NCBI GenBank assembly: GCA_963969595.1
Contig: OZ018413.1
Span: 64,501-128,500 of the forward strand
DNA length: 64,000 nt
Reading direction: 5' to 3'
From: Neckera pumila
Lineage: Eukaryota > Streptophyta > Bryopsida > Hypnales > Neckeraceae
The notes below the pieces were generated by a model. The model was not told the DNA's origin. It did not search any database and saw only the letters and a program-made list of their open reading frames with translations. Shown piece by piece: positions 11,701-23,628 of the stretch (positions are counted from its first letter, which is position 1; every line of letters begins with the position of its first letter). The position numbers and the translations under genes are program-made.

Positions 11701-11810
11701 AGACCTTTTTTTTTTAATTTTTGGGATGGGACAAAGATGGCACTCATTTGAAATTTTGTGAAGAATAATAATTTTACATTCATCCATATTTTGGATCAAA
11801 AACACTATTC

Positions 11811-12117
11811 AATCATAATTTTAAATTTTTTCATCAAAATTAGCCGACTTTGTCTACACTTTTGACAAAAAGGAAAATTTTTAGGCAAAATAAAATTAAT
11901 TTTTTTTGGCAAAAAGTAGACATTTATTTTGAAATGATGCAATTTGGCCCTATTATGCCAAAAAATAAAGGGCTGGTCGGATGTCCGCGGCACTCTTTAG
12001 CGTTTGCAATTTATGGCGACTAACTAATCGAGGCTTTCTAGCCGTATACTAGATCACCAAGGCATTCAAAAAAATCCAAAATATAATGAAATATGGCATC
12101 TAATGAAGAAAAAGCAG
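11811..12117. other. AT-rich spacer
   Basis: No gene. A 62-residue minus frame at 11,805-11,993 has no protein character. Confidence 0.45.
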
Positions 12118-13140
12118 ACTTTTCAAGACTTCTGCGTTTCTCAGATCCCCGTGAAGCAAGCTTGCATTAAATGTGGCATGTAAGTTAATAGTGAATTATG
12201 ATTGAGCGCACTTAAGAAGGAACCCGAGGCCACTCTAAACCCAATGAACTGTGTACCCTAAACATTTATTTGGGAATAAAAATGGTAAGTGGTTTCGTAC
12301 TTTTTCCTAAACATTTACATGAAAAAAAAATGAAAAGGGATTTTGTACTTTTCCCTCCACGAAAGCACAACACTTGACTTTAAAATGTCCTTCCCAAATT
12401 AAACCATAGTGTCTTTATTCTTATATGAAGTAGCAAAATTAAATCATGATGGCTTTATTTGAGTTTTGAGTAGCAAAATTAAATCATGGTATCTTGATTT
12501 TAATTTGAAGTAGCAAACTAAATCATGGTGGCTTGCTTTTAGTTTGAAGTAGCAAAATTGGCTTGATTTAGGTTTGAAGTGGCAAAATTTAAATCATGGT
12601 GTCTTGATTTGAATGTGAAGTAGCAAAATTTAAACTATAGTGGCTTAGTTTTAGTTTCACGTACCAAAATTTAAATTATAGTGGCTTCATTTTCATTTGA
12701 AGTAGCAAAAATTAAAATCACGGTGGCTTGGTTTTGGTTTGAAGTGGGAAAATTAATCATAGTGCCTAAATTTGAATGTGAAGTAGCAGATGTAAATCAT
12801 GGTGGCTTGATTTTAGTTTTAAGTACCAAAATATAAATCATGGTGTGTTGATTTTAATGTGAAGTAGCAAAATTTAAATCATGGTGACTTGATTTGAATG
12901 TGAATTAGTCAAATTAAATCATGGTGGCATGGATTTAGTTTGAATTTAGGTGAATTAAATCAAGGCGGCTTGGTTTTATTTGTGAAGTATTAAATTGAGA
13001 TCATATTGGCTTGGGTTTCATTTGAAGTGCAGAAAATGAATTAACGGTATGTTGATTTTAATTGGAAGTGCAGAAAATGAAATAATGGTATGTTGATTTT
13101 AATTTGAAGAACCAAAATTAAATCATTTAAAACTTAGTTC
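12118..13140. repeat. duplicated block A with ~42-bp tandem array
   Basis: The first ~277 bp (12,118-12,395) match 13,978-14,255, including the identical word cttgcattaaatgtggcatg at 12,161 and 14,021. Then follow about 17-18 degenerate copies of a 41-42-bp unit built on 'aaatcatggtggcttgattt' and 'gtttgaagtagcaaaatt'. The copies differ by point changes and small indels. No coding frame survives through them. Confidence 0.85.
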
Positions 13141-13649
13141 TAATTTGAAGAAACAAACTCAAAATCAAATCATGATTGCATTTGAAATATCATTTATCTG
13201 CCCACTCCACCCCAAAAAACGTCAAGCCAAGGTGTGATTGTAGATGAGCAGCAAATATAATTTGCTTATGAAGAAGCAAATCATGAATTTCAAGGATTTG
13301 GTGGAATTCCACTTTAAAACTCGAGACTATTCCTTCCAAGCCTCCCATTCATCACCTCCCTCCGCCACAAGCATATTGTGATCTCCATCCAAATACAAAC
13401 GCAAATTGATTGGATGCTTTTTTTTTTTTTGTATAGTTGGCTACCACGACCAAACCAAATCCCACAACCAAGGGGGTGACATTACCAAACAAAGCAGAGA
13501 ATGTCACTGAGAATCGAACTGTTGACCACCTCAAACTCCACCACTTATGGAAATGCCCCCAAGGTATTACGAAGCCACCTTAGTCCCACTCAAACTGACC
13601 TTTGCTGTTGCATTTTCATGAGTTCATAGTTTTCTTATCGTCTGGTTTC
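13141..13649. other. spacer between duplicated blocks
   Basis: Mixed-composition sequence with a T run near 13,420. A minus frame at 13,352-13,534 has no recognisable domain. Confidence 0.4.
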
Positions 13650-13945
13650 TGCACCCAAGGTTGCTTCTCGAGCAAGGTCGCCAAGGTTCAGAATTACCTC
13701 ATTCATGGACCCAAAGTTGCCCCACCCGAGATCAACAAATCCGTGTTCGCCATACACGAGGTTGCCAATGGACCTTTGAAACTAGATTTGCTCAAAAGAA
13801 GACGAGCTTCTGTATCCAAAGCTGCACTTTAGACGTGGTCGCCCTTCAAGCACGGTCACCCAACACCCAAAATAGCCATTGTCCATTTTATCGAAGATAT
13901 AGAAACTCTTTTGCACCCGAGGTCACCTATCCGCGGTCGCCAAAC
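13650..13945 (+). repeat. GTCGCC-type degenerate array (plus orientation)
   Basis: Cores 'aggtcgcc', 'aagttgcc', 'gaggttgcc', 'gtggtcgcc', 'acggtcacc', 'gaggtcacc' and 'gcggtcgcc' follow 'acccaa' or 'acccga' at irregular spacing near multiples of 24 bp. No gene follows directly. It sits between the two copies of the duplicated 42-bp array. Confidence 0.7.
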
Positions 13946-13977
13946 CTTACTTGTTTATAGAAAATTCAGGAGACCCG

Positions 13978-14745
13978 CCCTTTCAAGATTTTTGCGTTTC
14001 TTAGAACACTGTGAAGTGATCTTGCATTAAATGTGGCATGTGAGTTAATAGTAAATTAGGATTGAGTGCACTTATGAAGGAATCCAATGCCAATCTAAAC
14101 CCTATGAATTGTATACCCTAAACATTTACAAAAAAAATAAATGAAAAGGAGATTTGTACTTTCTTCTAAACATTTCCATGAAAAAAAAATGGGAAGGGAT
14201 TTTGTACTTTTTCCTCCACGAAAGCACAACACTTGAATTTGAAATGTCCTTCCTAAATTAAACCATGATGTCCTTCATGTTAATGTAAAGTAGCAAAAGT
14301 TAAACTTTGATGGCTTGATTTTAGTTTGAAGTAGCAAAATTTAAGTAATGGTGGCGTGAATTTAGTTTGAAGTACCAAAAATGAAACCATTGTGGCTTGA
14401 TTTCAGTTTGAAGTAACAAAATGAAATCATGGTGGCTTGGTTTTAGTTTGAAGTAGTCTAGTTTAAATCATGGTGGCTTGGTTTTAGTTTGAAGTAGTCT
14501 AATTTAAATCATGGTGGCTTGGTTTTAGTTTGAAATACTTTAATTTTAATTATGGTGGTTTGATTTTAGTTTGAAGTAGGAAAATAAAATCATGAAATCT
14601 TGATTTTAATTTGAAGTAGCAAAATTTAAGTAATGGTGGCGTGAATTTAGTTTGAAGTACCAAAATTAAACCATGATGGCTTGGTTTTAGTTTGAATTAG
14701 TCTACTTTAAATCATGGTGGCGTGAATTTAGATTACTGCATTTTA
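13978..14745. repeat. duplicated block B with ~42-bp tandem array
   Basis: Second copy of the block at 12,118-13,140, offset by 1,860 bp at its start. The array has about 11-12 units. A subset is very similar to each other (three consecutive units near 14,430-14,530 containing 'ggtggcttggttttagtttg'), which suggests recent local expansion. Confidence 0.85.
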
Positions 14746-15589
14746 ATTCCATCTTAGAATTACTAGTACCATAGATTTTCCTTTTGTCTTGTATGTAATT
14801 CTACTGCATCCCTGAACGCTGCAGGCACCCTAATGTGGTGTCGAATAAAGATAGAAGTCAAAAAGAGCCTAATGAAATTGCAATTTTTAGTAGTTTACAT
14901 TTCTGAAAGATTATTTTTTAAATTTAGTTGTAGCCTGAACAATTTTATATTGGAAATGAATGATTTGTATTTCTCTTTTCAAGATTTGGTGCTAAGGTAC
15001 CAATTGCAATATTGACTTTTTGTATTGTTAAGGGCTATTGCAAATGAGCCTTACCTAAACCCAAAATCTTAAAATAAGAATCACACTAGGAATTCATCTT
15101 CAAAAAGTATATAATACATTTTTGAAAAGTCAAAAATTAACTGGGGCTGTATTTGTTAGGCTTGTCAATCTCATATTTTTTTTGTCTTCAATTTTTTAGA
15201 TTCTATATGCAAAAAGAAAAGTCAATGATTTGCCTAGTTTTTATTTATATTTTTTGGAACAAATAGAGTAAATCATTGCATTAGAAAAGCCCTAGTATCT
15301 AAACTGCAAAGCCGTTACAATTGGTCAATAAAGATTTGCATAGTTTCAACAACCAGATGATCAAAGATTATAATCTTTGAATCATTAAATGATTTTTTTT
15401 AATTTTTTCTTCTGTGATCTTTTACATCATTTACATGTGTAGTTCAAATTTGTACGATTACAATATAAAAAAATTGATTCAACTTATATAAATGTTGGCT
15501 TCTGGTTTAGGGTTTGGAGAAAATTCTAAGAGGCTCAAAACAAGCCTTGTGCAATTACATGATAATATTTCTATGGCCTTTGACAAATC
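14746..15589. other. AT-rich intergenic DNA
   Basis: No coding or RNA features. Short frames are AT-driven. Confidence 0.45.
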
Positions 15590-16850
15590 AATTTTCTTTA
15601 TTTTTGTGGGTTGTAGACTCTAAATTCAATCCTCCGCCACAAAGATTTAAAGCTCAAAATTCATTAGTGCACAAAAAAAAAATTACGAAGGCTCAAAGTC
15701 TATTGATGTTCTTTTGCAATGTGCTTTTGAATATTTTTTTTCAATTTAAGTGGAAACGCAAATATCTTGTAATCTTTGTTGTCTCAATTTTTGAATTTTG
15801 TTGCACACACTGGCCTACCTGTTAGGTATATGATTCTATGATTATATGAGCGTAAAACACCCTTTCCGCATATTTTAATCTATGCTATAGAAATTGTAGT
15901 CTTAACCCCTAAAGGACCAAACACCATTTCCAGGCAACATAGCAATTTTGGGCAACTCACTACGAATGAAAGTTTTAATTTTTTTCCTTGAAATTTTTCA
16001 CACAAGATGTGTTCAAGGAGTAGCTTCAAGGCCCAACAACTTCTATAACTTTTGACTACATGGGTAAAAAGTTATTGCATGATATGTAATTTTCTGCATT
16101 TGGCAAGCAGTCTGGGCAGCTCAAAAAAATTCTTTAAAAAACGCTTTATTGAAAAATAAAAATTTGAAATTGGTTTAATAGATTTACATATACTTGGAAA
16201 GCTTTAAATCATTCCATTTGGATTAACGAGTCAAAAGTTATGAAGAGTTTTAATTTGAGGGTACTTATGGAATCTGTACTCTACAATAAACTCTGAAGTC
16301 CTTTATCTAACTCAATTTTCAATATGTTTGAATAAAACAAAAAACACTAGATGTATACTGTTTATTACAACATTACAACCGTTGAAATTGAAATTTTTCA
16401 ATTCCATAATTAAATTCTTGACAATTTAGTATTTTTGAATCATTCTCTACTTCTTTCTACTTACTATTTTTTCCTATATGTTGTACAATTCCAAATGATC
16501 TGAACATTTTCAAGCATGTAGCCAACTTGCTTTGAAGAATAAATCCAAAGAGCAACCACCATTTTGGACATTTTTTCACACAAATGTGACCTTGTGAAGG
16601 GTTGCTTGCCTGAATTTTTGCAGTGATTAAAAAGGATTTTGTCAATTCAAACGCTATTATCTTGCTATTATCTACATGGCGGAAAATTCTGAAATTTTTT
16701 CCACATCTTCTTAAACCAGTGTACTACAAGATCCTATGGTTACATGTGTTCAAAAAAGTTTTTTTCTAAATTTGGATACTTGTATTAGAAGTGGCAATTT
16801 TGGAGCGTTTTTGATAAAAACATAGTCAAAAACCCTTAGGGGTTAACTGA
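15590..16850 (+). repeat. AT-rich dispersed repeat, copy d (plus, composite)
   Basis: The first part matches 35,920-36,080 ('gtagactctaaattcaatcctcc', 'aaagctcaaaattc', 'gcaatgtgct', 'aaatatcttg.aatct'). The second part (16,270-16,850) matches 3,250-3,830. It ends near 'aacccttaggggttaac', which resembles 'tttggggttaac' at 36,241. Confidence 0.5.
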
Positions 16851-17047
16851 TTACATGCAGAAAAAAAGGCATTGGTGTTTTAGAGGTTCAGAATCCAGAG
16901 TCTTCTACCATCTCACAAATTCTGCAGAAATCATTATATAGCCCTATTTCAAATCATCCTTTTTTTTTCTTAACAAATGGAGTTTGAATTATACTTGGGA
17001 TTTCATAGAGATAATGAAGTGTAGATATGCTTCATCAGTCGATTTTT

Positions 17048-17145
17048 GCTGGCACCCGCGGTCTCTCCTTTATCCAAGGTCGCTGCAAGACCCGTAGTCG
17101 CCGTAGCCTAAGACCTAAGGTCGCCCATCTAGCCGCAGTTGCTCT
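17048..17145 (+). repeat. GTCGCC-type array upstream of the hAT gene
   Basis: Cores 'gcggtctc', 'aaggtcgct', 'gtagtcgcc' and 'aaggtcgcc' occur within 100 bp, in the same orientation as the following plus-strand transposase gene (ATG at 17,257). A longer array of the same core begins about 450 bp after the transposase stop at 24,088, so the hAT gene is bracketed by them. Confidence 0.65.
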
Positions 17146-17256
17146 TTGAGGGGTTCGGAAGAATACTCTTAGCAGGGGACTTTGTCATTACTTCTTATAC
17201 ATTATCAGGTTCATTGATTAAATAGTTTTGTGTTGGACGTAGTGCGGATAAACAAG

Positions 17257-20092
17257 ATGGCTGGACGAGGTGTTGATAGGAAAAATAGTGCAAACGATAT
17301 ATATAGAGCCACAAAAGAGTTGGCCCCCTGGCTAGTATAGTGCATTGAGGATGATGCTTCTGCCTATCCTTGGAAATGCATATTCTGTGGGTGGAGCAAA
17401 ACATTTGTAAAGAAGAGGGCATTGAGTCATTTTGGATTTGGTGACTCAGACACGTTAGACCGTTGTAAGAAAATGCCTAGGATTGTACGTGACAAGTTTA
17501 GGGATTGTCAAGGGGTTGTCCCTAAATCCATGAGTTATGAAGAGATGTATGAAGATTTGGTTACCGGCAATGTTGATGAATCCGTCATTCCACCTGCACC
17601 AAACATTGAGGGAGAAGGCTCTGCAAATCCTAGTGGTACAAATGAGACACCGGCCCCTACCCTTGATTCCACATGATTTCACACCTGTGATGGTCCAGAG
17701 AAGGATTAATTGGCCAACCGTTTCCCGTCAAAGAAGTATGGATGAGGCATTACAAGTGGGCCTGAGGCAGAAGTTGGATAAGATGTGGGCTTCCTTCTTT
17801 TATGAGGCCAACATTGCATTTAGTGTCGTGCGACACCCCACCTTTGTAAACACAGTGAAGAAAACAGCTGCAGCTAGATTTGTGTACCATCCGCCCTTGT
17901 ATAACTCAGTGCAAACAAAGATGATAGATGTCAAAGAGGAAGCCGTTAAGAAGGTGGTCTCTGAGCAGTCTATGAACTCAATCAACCAATACGGGGTGAC
18001 TTTTTGTTGAGATGGTTGGTCGGATACCAGTGTTCGTCCATTGTTGAACATGATGCTTGTCTGTCCTGTCGGGGACGTCTATTTGGGATTGGTCAATAGT
18101 ATTGGAGACAGAAAGGACATTGCTTATACGACGGAGAAAATGGAAAATTACATAGACAAGATGGGCCCTTTGAACATTATCCAACTATGTACGGACAATG
18201 CCGCAGTAATGACTGGGGCCATGACAAGCTTGGAAGAAAAGTACCTTCACTTGTATAAACAAGGTTGTGCTGCACACATTGTGGACTTACTTTTGGAAGA
18301 CTGGGGAAAGTCTCAATCGATGAAAGATTTGGTACAGGAGTGTAGGGATATTGTAAAGTACATCAAAAAATATCAACAAACGTTGGCTCTTTTTTGGAAA
18401 TGCTCACCCACCAAAGTCTTGTGACTTCCTTCTAAAACACGCTTCGCCACCAACTTCCTAATGATAGACCGATTGGTGGATTGCAAGCAAGCATTGCATT
18501 CTGTGATTAATGATGACAACTACATGCAGTTTGAGTTCAGTTTGGTGAGGAGGAAAACTAGATGCTTAATTCAAGCCCAAGCGAGACAGACCCGTCATAA
18601 CATTCATTTGGAGGCGTTCTGGGTAAAATGTGAGAACTTCTTGCATATGGTAGAGCCTGTACTCCTTGCTCTTTGTCATTTTGATGGAAAAATTCCGGCC
18701 ATGCCCCAAGCTTGGATAATAATGAGGGAATTGAAAACCCACGTGTATAGTTTGAGGCAAGCGCCATTTTGGTTGGATCCAGTGTTGGCAGACAGACACG
18801 AGAAGCAATTTGAAGCCCGTTTGAAGTTGATGCATACAGACCTGCACTATGCAGGGGCACTCCTGAATCCATTTCTAGTAGATGTCCGAGAAGTTCTTGC
18901 CGATGGCCAAGCCAAATGAACCTTGAATTGAGTCATACAAAAAATGAGTTAGTCTTTAGGAGTGTCGGCACTAGAAGCAATGGATGAGCTGATGCAATTT
19001 GAAGAGAAGACAGGGCCTTTTGACCCCTTATTGGAGGCTCCTGATGTCAATGAATGTAACTTGCTGCCTCATCAATGGTGGAATCGAGTGGGTGGCAATG
19101 CTCTTCCAAAAATAGCAAAGAGAATTCTAGGTTTGACGTGCTCAGCGTCTTCATGTGAAAGGAATTGGAGCATATATTTGTTTGGGCACAACAAAGTCGC
19201 CTAAATACATACACAATCGCCTAAGTACATCCAAGGCAGAGACATTGGTGTATATCTACGCGAACAGCAAACTTGAACGCCATAAATGTGGGTACAATCC
19301 AGCCCTTTTCTACAAGCAGCTCCTTTTAAATGTGGATGACGCTTCAGAGCACAAGGAGAGATTGCCTTCCGGAGACGAAGAGGAGGTGGTTCCCAATTTC
19401 ATGCAAGCAAACGAGAACCGTAGGGACAAAGAGGAGCGCTTGCTCGACAATAAATGGGCTGCAATGATCCCTCCACAGCACAGTCCCCCTAGACAATGTC
19501 GATTTTTTTGCAAACACGTTTGTAGATGGCAATAATGAGGACGGTGCTGCTGAGGAAGAGGTCCTACGTTCTCCAGAACAAGTGTGGGTCCGTACATGGC
19601 ATGAAGATACGACAAAGAATACCCCGCCATCGAGGGAAAGAAGTCTTGATGACAACAACGGTGACGTACATATTCCAATGCCAAATTTAGAACCACAGGT
19701 GAAAGCATTGGTACCAACTCAGTCGCCTTTGAGAACGCCAATGAATCTTTGTAGCGCTGCAAAAGGTATAGTGAGAAGCGAGCGTCAAGAACAGCAAACT
19801 ACTGTCAATGAGGCCGAACATGAGAGAATTGCAAATCCTGCAGTATTCAACGCAACGGCCACTCGAACGTCTGAAATTGACGAGTTCAATGATGATGCGC
19901 CATTGGGAAGTCTTTTGCCCATTAACCGTAACGAGGTCTTGAATCGAGGAAGAGGCACAAACTTGCCTATAGCCAGGAGGTCTGCACCAAGTTTACCAAC
20001 CCCACCAGCACAACATCGAGGTGCACTAGCGAGCATTGATGAAGAAGTCCATGGCTTAGCTCCGCAACCCACTCAACCGTCATCGGTGTCGG
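17257..20092 (+). pseudogene. hAT-family transposase pseudogene, 5' part
   Basis: Starts at ATG 17,257. A BED-type zinc finger follows (C41, C44, H58, C70 in PWKCIFCGWSKT...ALSHF). After a frameshift near 17,640-17,690 comes the DUF659-like core, with DGWSDTSVRPLLN, LCTDNAAVMTGA and GCAAHIVDLLLEDWGKS as hAT-family landmarks. The C-terminal dimerisation region is at about 19,050-19,170 (LPHQWWNRVGGNALPKIAKR and ASSCERNWS). A further frameshift follows near 19,165-19,205 and another near 19,490, then a low-complexity Ser/Pro/Glu-rich tail. In-frame stops include TAG 17,338-17,340 and TGA at 18,008, 18,422, 18,917 and 18,929, mostly compatible with CGA or CAG changes. The gene is interrupted at 20,092 by a solo LTR and resumes at 23,634. 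It cannot encode an active enzyme. I did not find convincing terminal inverted repeats. Confidence 0.88.
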
Positions 20093-20402
20093 TGTGGGAG
20101 CATGAAATGTCAAAACCTGGAATTCCAGATTGATTTAGGAGTAGATTAGTGAGATTTTTCAAAATTTTCATATACTGAAGTAGCAATCCGGAACAGTTAG
20201 CCAAATTAGGAAAGTAGGAAAATTCTGGCCTAGCAAAAACTATAAAATGGATAAGGAATGGATCTTACCGGGATTTGTAATCCGGAAGGTAATCCGGATT
20301 CTAGAAACCTACGACCTAGGTTCTGGCCTAGGAACTACGGTTCCCTTTGCGAAAGGCGGCGCATTTATAGGCCGTCCCAACGAGTGTCGGTCACTGGCCG
20401 GC

Positions 20403-20450
20403 TACTTAAGCCCATTCTTCTCCATTTCTTCTCTCTCTTTCTTCCGCTTG
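20403..20450 (+). promoter_or_regulatory. putative LTR 1 core promoter
   Basis: 'ctacttaagc' is followed by a pyrimidine-rich stretch and 'cttccgctt.agg'. The same order, TACTTAAR then a pyrimidine-rich tract then TTCYGCTYGAGG, occurs in LTR 3 (57,470-57,520) and on the minus strand in LTR 2 (about 28,115-28,170). Conservation in three diverged LTRs at the same distance before the LTR reading frame suggests a TATA-like box plus Y-patch. Transcription is not shown. Confidence 0.4.
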
Positions 20451-20581
20451 AGGATGCATGTGTTCTTGCAGGTTTGGAGCGCGCGTTAGTTGAGTGAAAG
20501 AGTGGTGAATTAGGGTCGGATAGGGAGAGAAGGAGAGGAGGGTGCCAATTGCACCGGATTAGTAGGATTCTGTCGGCGTGG

Positions 20582-22533
20582 ATGGAGGAACCTCGGAGAC
20601 CGGCATTTACAACCAAGTTGCTCAATCCGATTATACCTGCGGATCCGAAGGCGCGGATGCTTTTGGAGGGCGATCTGGATAGCATGGGATGCGCAGGGTT
20701 GCTGCGCAAGCCGTGGAATTTGAAGGACGAGGCAATGATCCATGAAGTCGTGATTGGAGCTTTGAATCAGTTTGAGTTGACGGAGAGAGGGAAGTTGGCA
20801 AAGTGGATCAAGGAGATGTGGTCAGAAGTCTATTCATTCCAGAAGGCAAGTTCCGGTTATGCCTTGAGGAATGACAGTTACGTTCAAGGGAAGTTCCGTA
20901 ATCTACCTCATCCAAAGGAAGGTTTTGCAATCTATGATTGCATTGACCTGAGGCAGAGGCAGGTGCTAGAGTTCCTGGTTCTGATCCTGTATCCGAAGAA
21001 GCTGACCTGGCTCACCAGCATATTGTGCAACACGATTTTTGGAGTGATGGAGAATAGGCCAGTACACTGGGGGAGAATATTGAAGGCCGTGGTGCAGAAA
21101 TTGGCGGACGGCGTGCAGAAGGCCAAATCCAGCTCGATCAGCACCTACCTCTTCCACCTTTACTACCACAACGGGATTGTGAGTGAGCAAGAAACCAAGG
21201 ACTATAAGGTCGCCGAGGAGATGCTGAAGTACAGCCTATCTCCGGATCCGGAGAAGCAAGCCGAGGAAGCAGTTCTGGAAGTGACGCCACCAAGGACAAA
21301 GAGGGCGGAAAATTCGCGGCGGAAGTCAACCGACCCAAACTCAAGAGGGAAGCTGCAAGTTCCGAAAATGGAGGAACCGGGCCGGACCTTTGCAGATCTA
21401 GGGGGAAACAAGTTGTTTGATTCCAGAATAGAGTGGTTCCAGGAGGCCCGGAAACGGTACGAGGACTTGGCTGACTTTGGATGCTCGGTATTGAACGAAT
21501 TGAAGGTGGAGCCGGATGAGATTATGGGCAAGATTAGAAAGTGTCCGGCCCCGACCCTGCTCAGTAGGAAGGATGTGCAGATCCGGAAACTGGAGGAGGA
21601 GAAGATCCAACTTAAGACCAGTTTGGGTGTTGCGGAGGAAGCCTTGAAGTTCGCATCCAAGAGGGAGTCGAATGCGATGAATGTAGTGAGGGCACTGATG
21701 GAGTTGGTGGGACCATGGAACAGCCCGCGGATCAAATCACACGCGCCCGGCTCTTCAATGATAAGTTAGTTTAGGAGGACGTAGTGACCGGAAGCATGAT
21801 CCTTAAGATTCTAGTGGATTATGAGATCAAGATGGAGAACATGTTGGCAGAGATGAAGAAGCTATTGGGGTTTCTCAATCCAGCAGCCATGGACTTCACC
21901 CGATTCCCGGAAGTTCCAAGTGCGCAGTTGTAGAGGACTCCAACCAAACCAATCCCCGCCGGAAAGACTCCCATATTGGAGCAAGGTCTTCAAGCCTTGT
22001 TGAAGGACGTTACGACTCAAGTTGCAAGTCAAGCAAGGCCATCACAAAGAAGGGAGAGGTTAATTGCAGAGGTTGCCAAGAAGGGTCTGGATGTTCCGGT
22101 TGTTCCTACTGCTCCAGTGCAGACGATCCTTATCACGTTCCCCACGCGCACGGCAAGGGCACCAAAGGCGACCGTATTATCCAAAGTCTTGGCTCCTCCA
22201 GTTCAGACGGATTTGATGGACCGGATGCCTGTAATTGAGAATCCGGCTCGGACACATCCGAAAGGTTTCACCCACATGGAGGGAGCATCCGAGGAAGAGG
22301 AGGAAGGCGATGACGAGGATCCAGTAGGAGCTTCATTGGGGCAATCCATTGAGATGGAGTTGGATAGGGAGTTAGTCCTATCCGATGACGAGGAAACGGA
22401 AGTCACAACAACTCCACTGATCCGGCATCCAATCCAAACCCAAGCAAGTGTCCGGAACACCCCCACAAAGACGACAGGAGCGACGCAAGGCGGCAGCAGT
22501 ACAAAGAAGCCGCAAAAGAGGATTTTTGATTAG
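20582..22533 (+). pseudogene. LTR-encoded protein, copy 1 (diverged, one frameshift)
   Basis: ATG at 20,582. The frame is open to TAG 21,767-21,769. The homologous sequence shifts to another frame around 21,715-21,735 and then runs, with TAG at 21,772 and 21,931, to a final TAG at 22,531-22,533. The N-terminal half aligns with copies 2 and 3 throughout: KLLNPIIPADP, GALNQFELTERGKLAKW, KEGFAIYDC, CNTIFGVMENRPVHWG and STYLFHLYYH. The C-terminus is acidic, then Thr/Lys-rich and basic. Similarity at protein level despite strong nucleotide divergence argues that this was a real gene in the ancestral element. No known domain is recognised; a distant link to plant mobile-element proteins is possible but unproven. 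Confidence 0.75.
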
Positions 22534-23628
22534 GTTTTGAACTCTAGTTCCGAAACGGGTTTTCCGTGCTTGGGACCCTAGTTCCGGATTTATTTTTAGA
22601 ATGAGCTGGCAGAGGATTTTCCGGGTGTTTCAAATGGTTCTCTGATTGGCTGTCCGGATTTCCGGGGTGCTTTTTGGCTTTTAGATGTTGGCTTTTTGTG
22701 GATTTTTAAGGGCTGGCAAGCTTGTTGTGCTGGGATTCCCTCCTAGCAGCTTTTCATTTGTATTCCATTCCTTTTTTTCAATCTAAGTGCTGAGTGAGCT
22801 TTCGGATTTTCATCTTTGTGATCAAGTGTTGGTCTGAATGCTTGTGACTGTACTAGAGTGTAAGGGAAGACGAGTGAGGAGGAATCCGGATCTTAGGTAG
22901 TCGGTTCCATTTGAAAGGTACATTTGAGACAATGTTAGATTCTTGACTAAGTGGAAGTGCACAATGCCTTTAAACTATCGTAATGGTGATCCGGTTGTTT
23001 GAGTAGCGGAAGTGAGTCCAACTGTCAATCCGTGCAGAGGTAAGCGCCCGCCCAGAGGAAGTCTCCACTCCCCCGGAAGGTCTGCCAACCTTGGAACGGT
23101 CTGCCAACCTTGGAACGGTCTAGCACTTAACAAACAACCCCCGGTAGGTTCCCAAACCCTATGATCTGTCGTTGTAGTAAAGAGTGGATCGAGTCCTAAG
23201 TGACCTACTTTCCGGATCGGGTGTCTAGGAAGTTCTGAGGAACCGGATCTTCTTTCTTTGTTATAAGACCTTCAATACTTGGGTGTTTGTTTGTGTTTGT
23301 CATGTTTAGTGAGTGTGAGAATCAGAGTGGTGAAGTCCCTACCCCTCAAAAGATCAAAGCGGACCCTCTGAGGGTGAAACAGAGGTGAAAGAAACCATCT
23401 TGATTTGGAAGTGGAAACTGGATTTCGGGTAGAACCGGATTCAGATTGAATTCCGGATAGTTAAAAGTTCCGGAAACGAGTGAATAGATGATTGGATTGA
23501 GGAGAAAAGAGAATCCGGAAAACTTGAAATGTGCAGCATCATCTTGGAATTTCCTGGGACGATAACTCATGTCATTTTAGCACAACATTGTGGCTAAAGA
23601 TACTTACACCTAGATTGCGCATACGACA

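Larger units (their letters stand above)
20093..23628 (+). mobile_element. solo LTR 1 of a Ty3/gypsy family (3,536 bp)
   Basis: Begins TGTGGGAGCATGAAATG and ends GATTGCGCATACGACA, matching the ends of the LTR at 57,232-60,777 (TGTGGGAGCACGCAATG ... GATTGCGCATACGACA). The flanking 5 bp are gtcgg (20,088-20,092) and gttgg (23,629-23,633), a target duplication with one C/T difference. No primer site or gag follows, so this is a solo LTR left by recombination. It sits inside the tail of the hAT gene; removing it with one duplication rejoins the hAT frame exactly. It contains a coding region (20,582-22,533) and a 19-bp direct duplication near 23,084-23,120. It is clearly more diverged from LTRs 2 and 3 than they are from each other. 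Confidence 0.92.

Noticed and set aside
5760..11810. Helitron carrying gene fragments
   Set aside because: I could not find a consistent TC start or hairpin plus CTRR end around the shared module.
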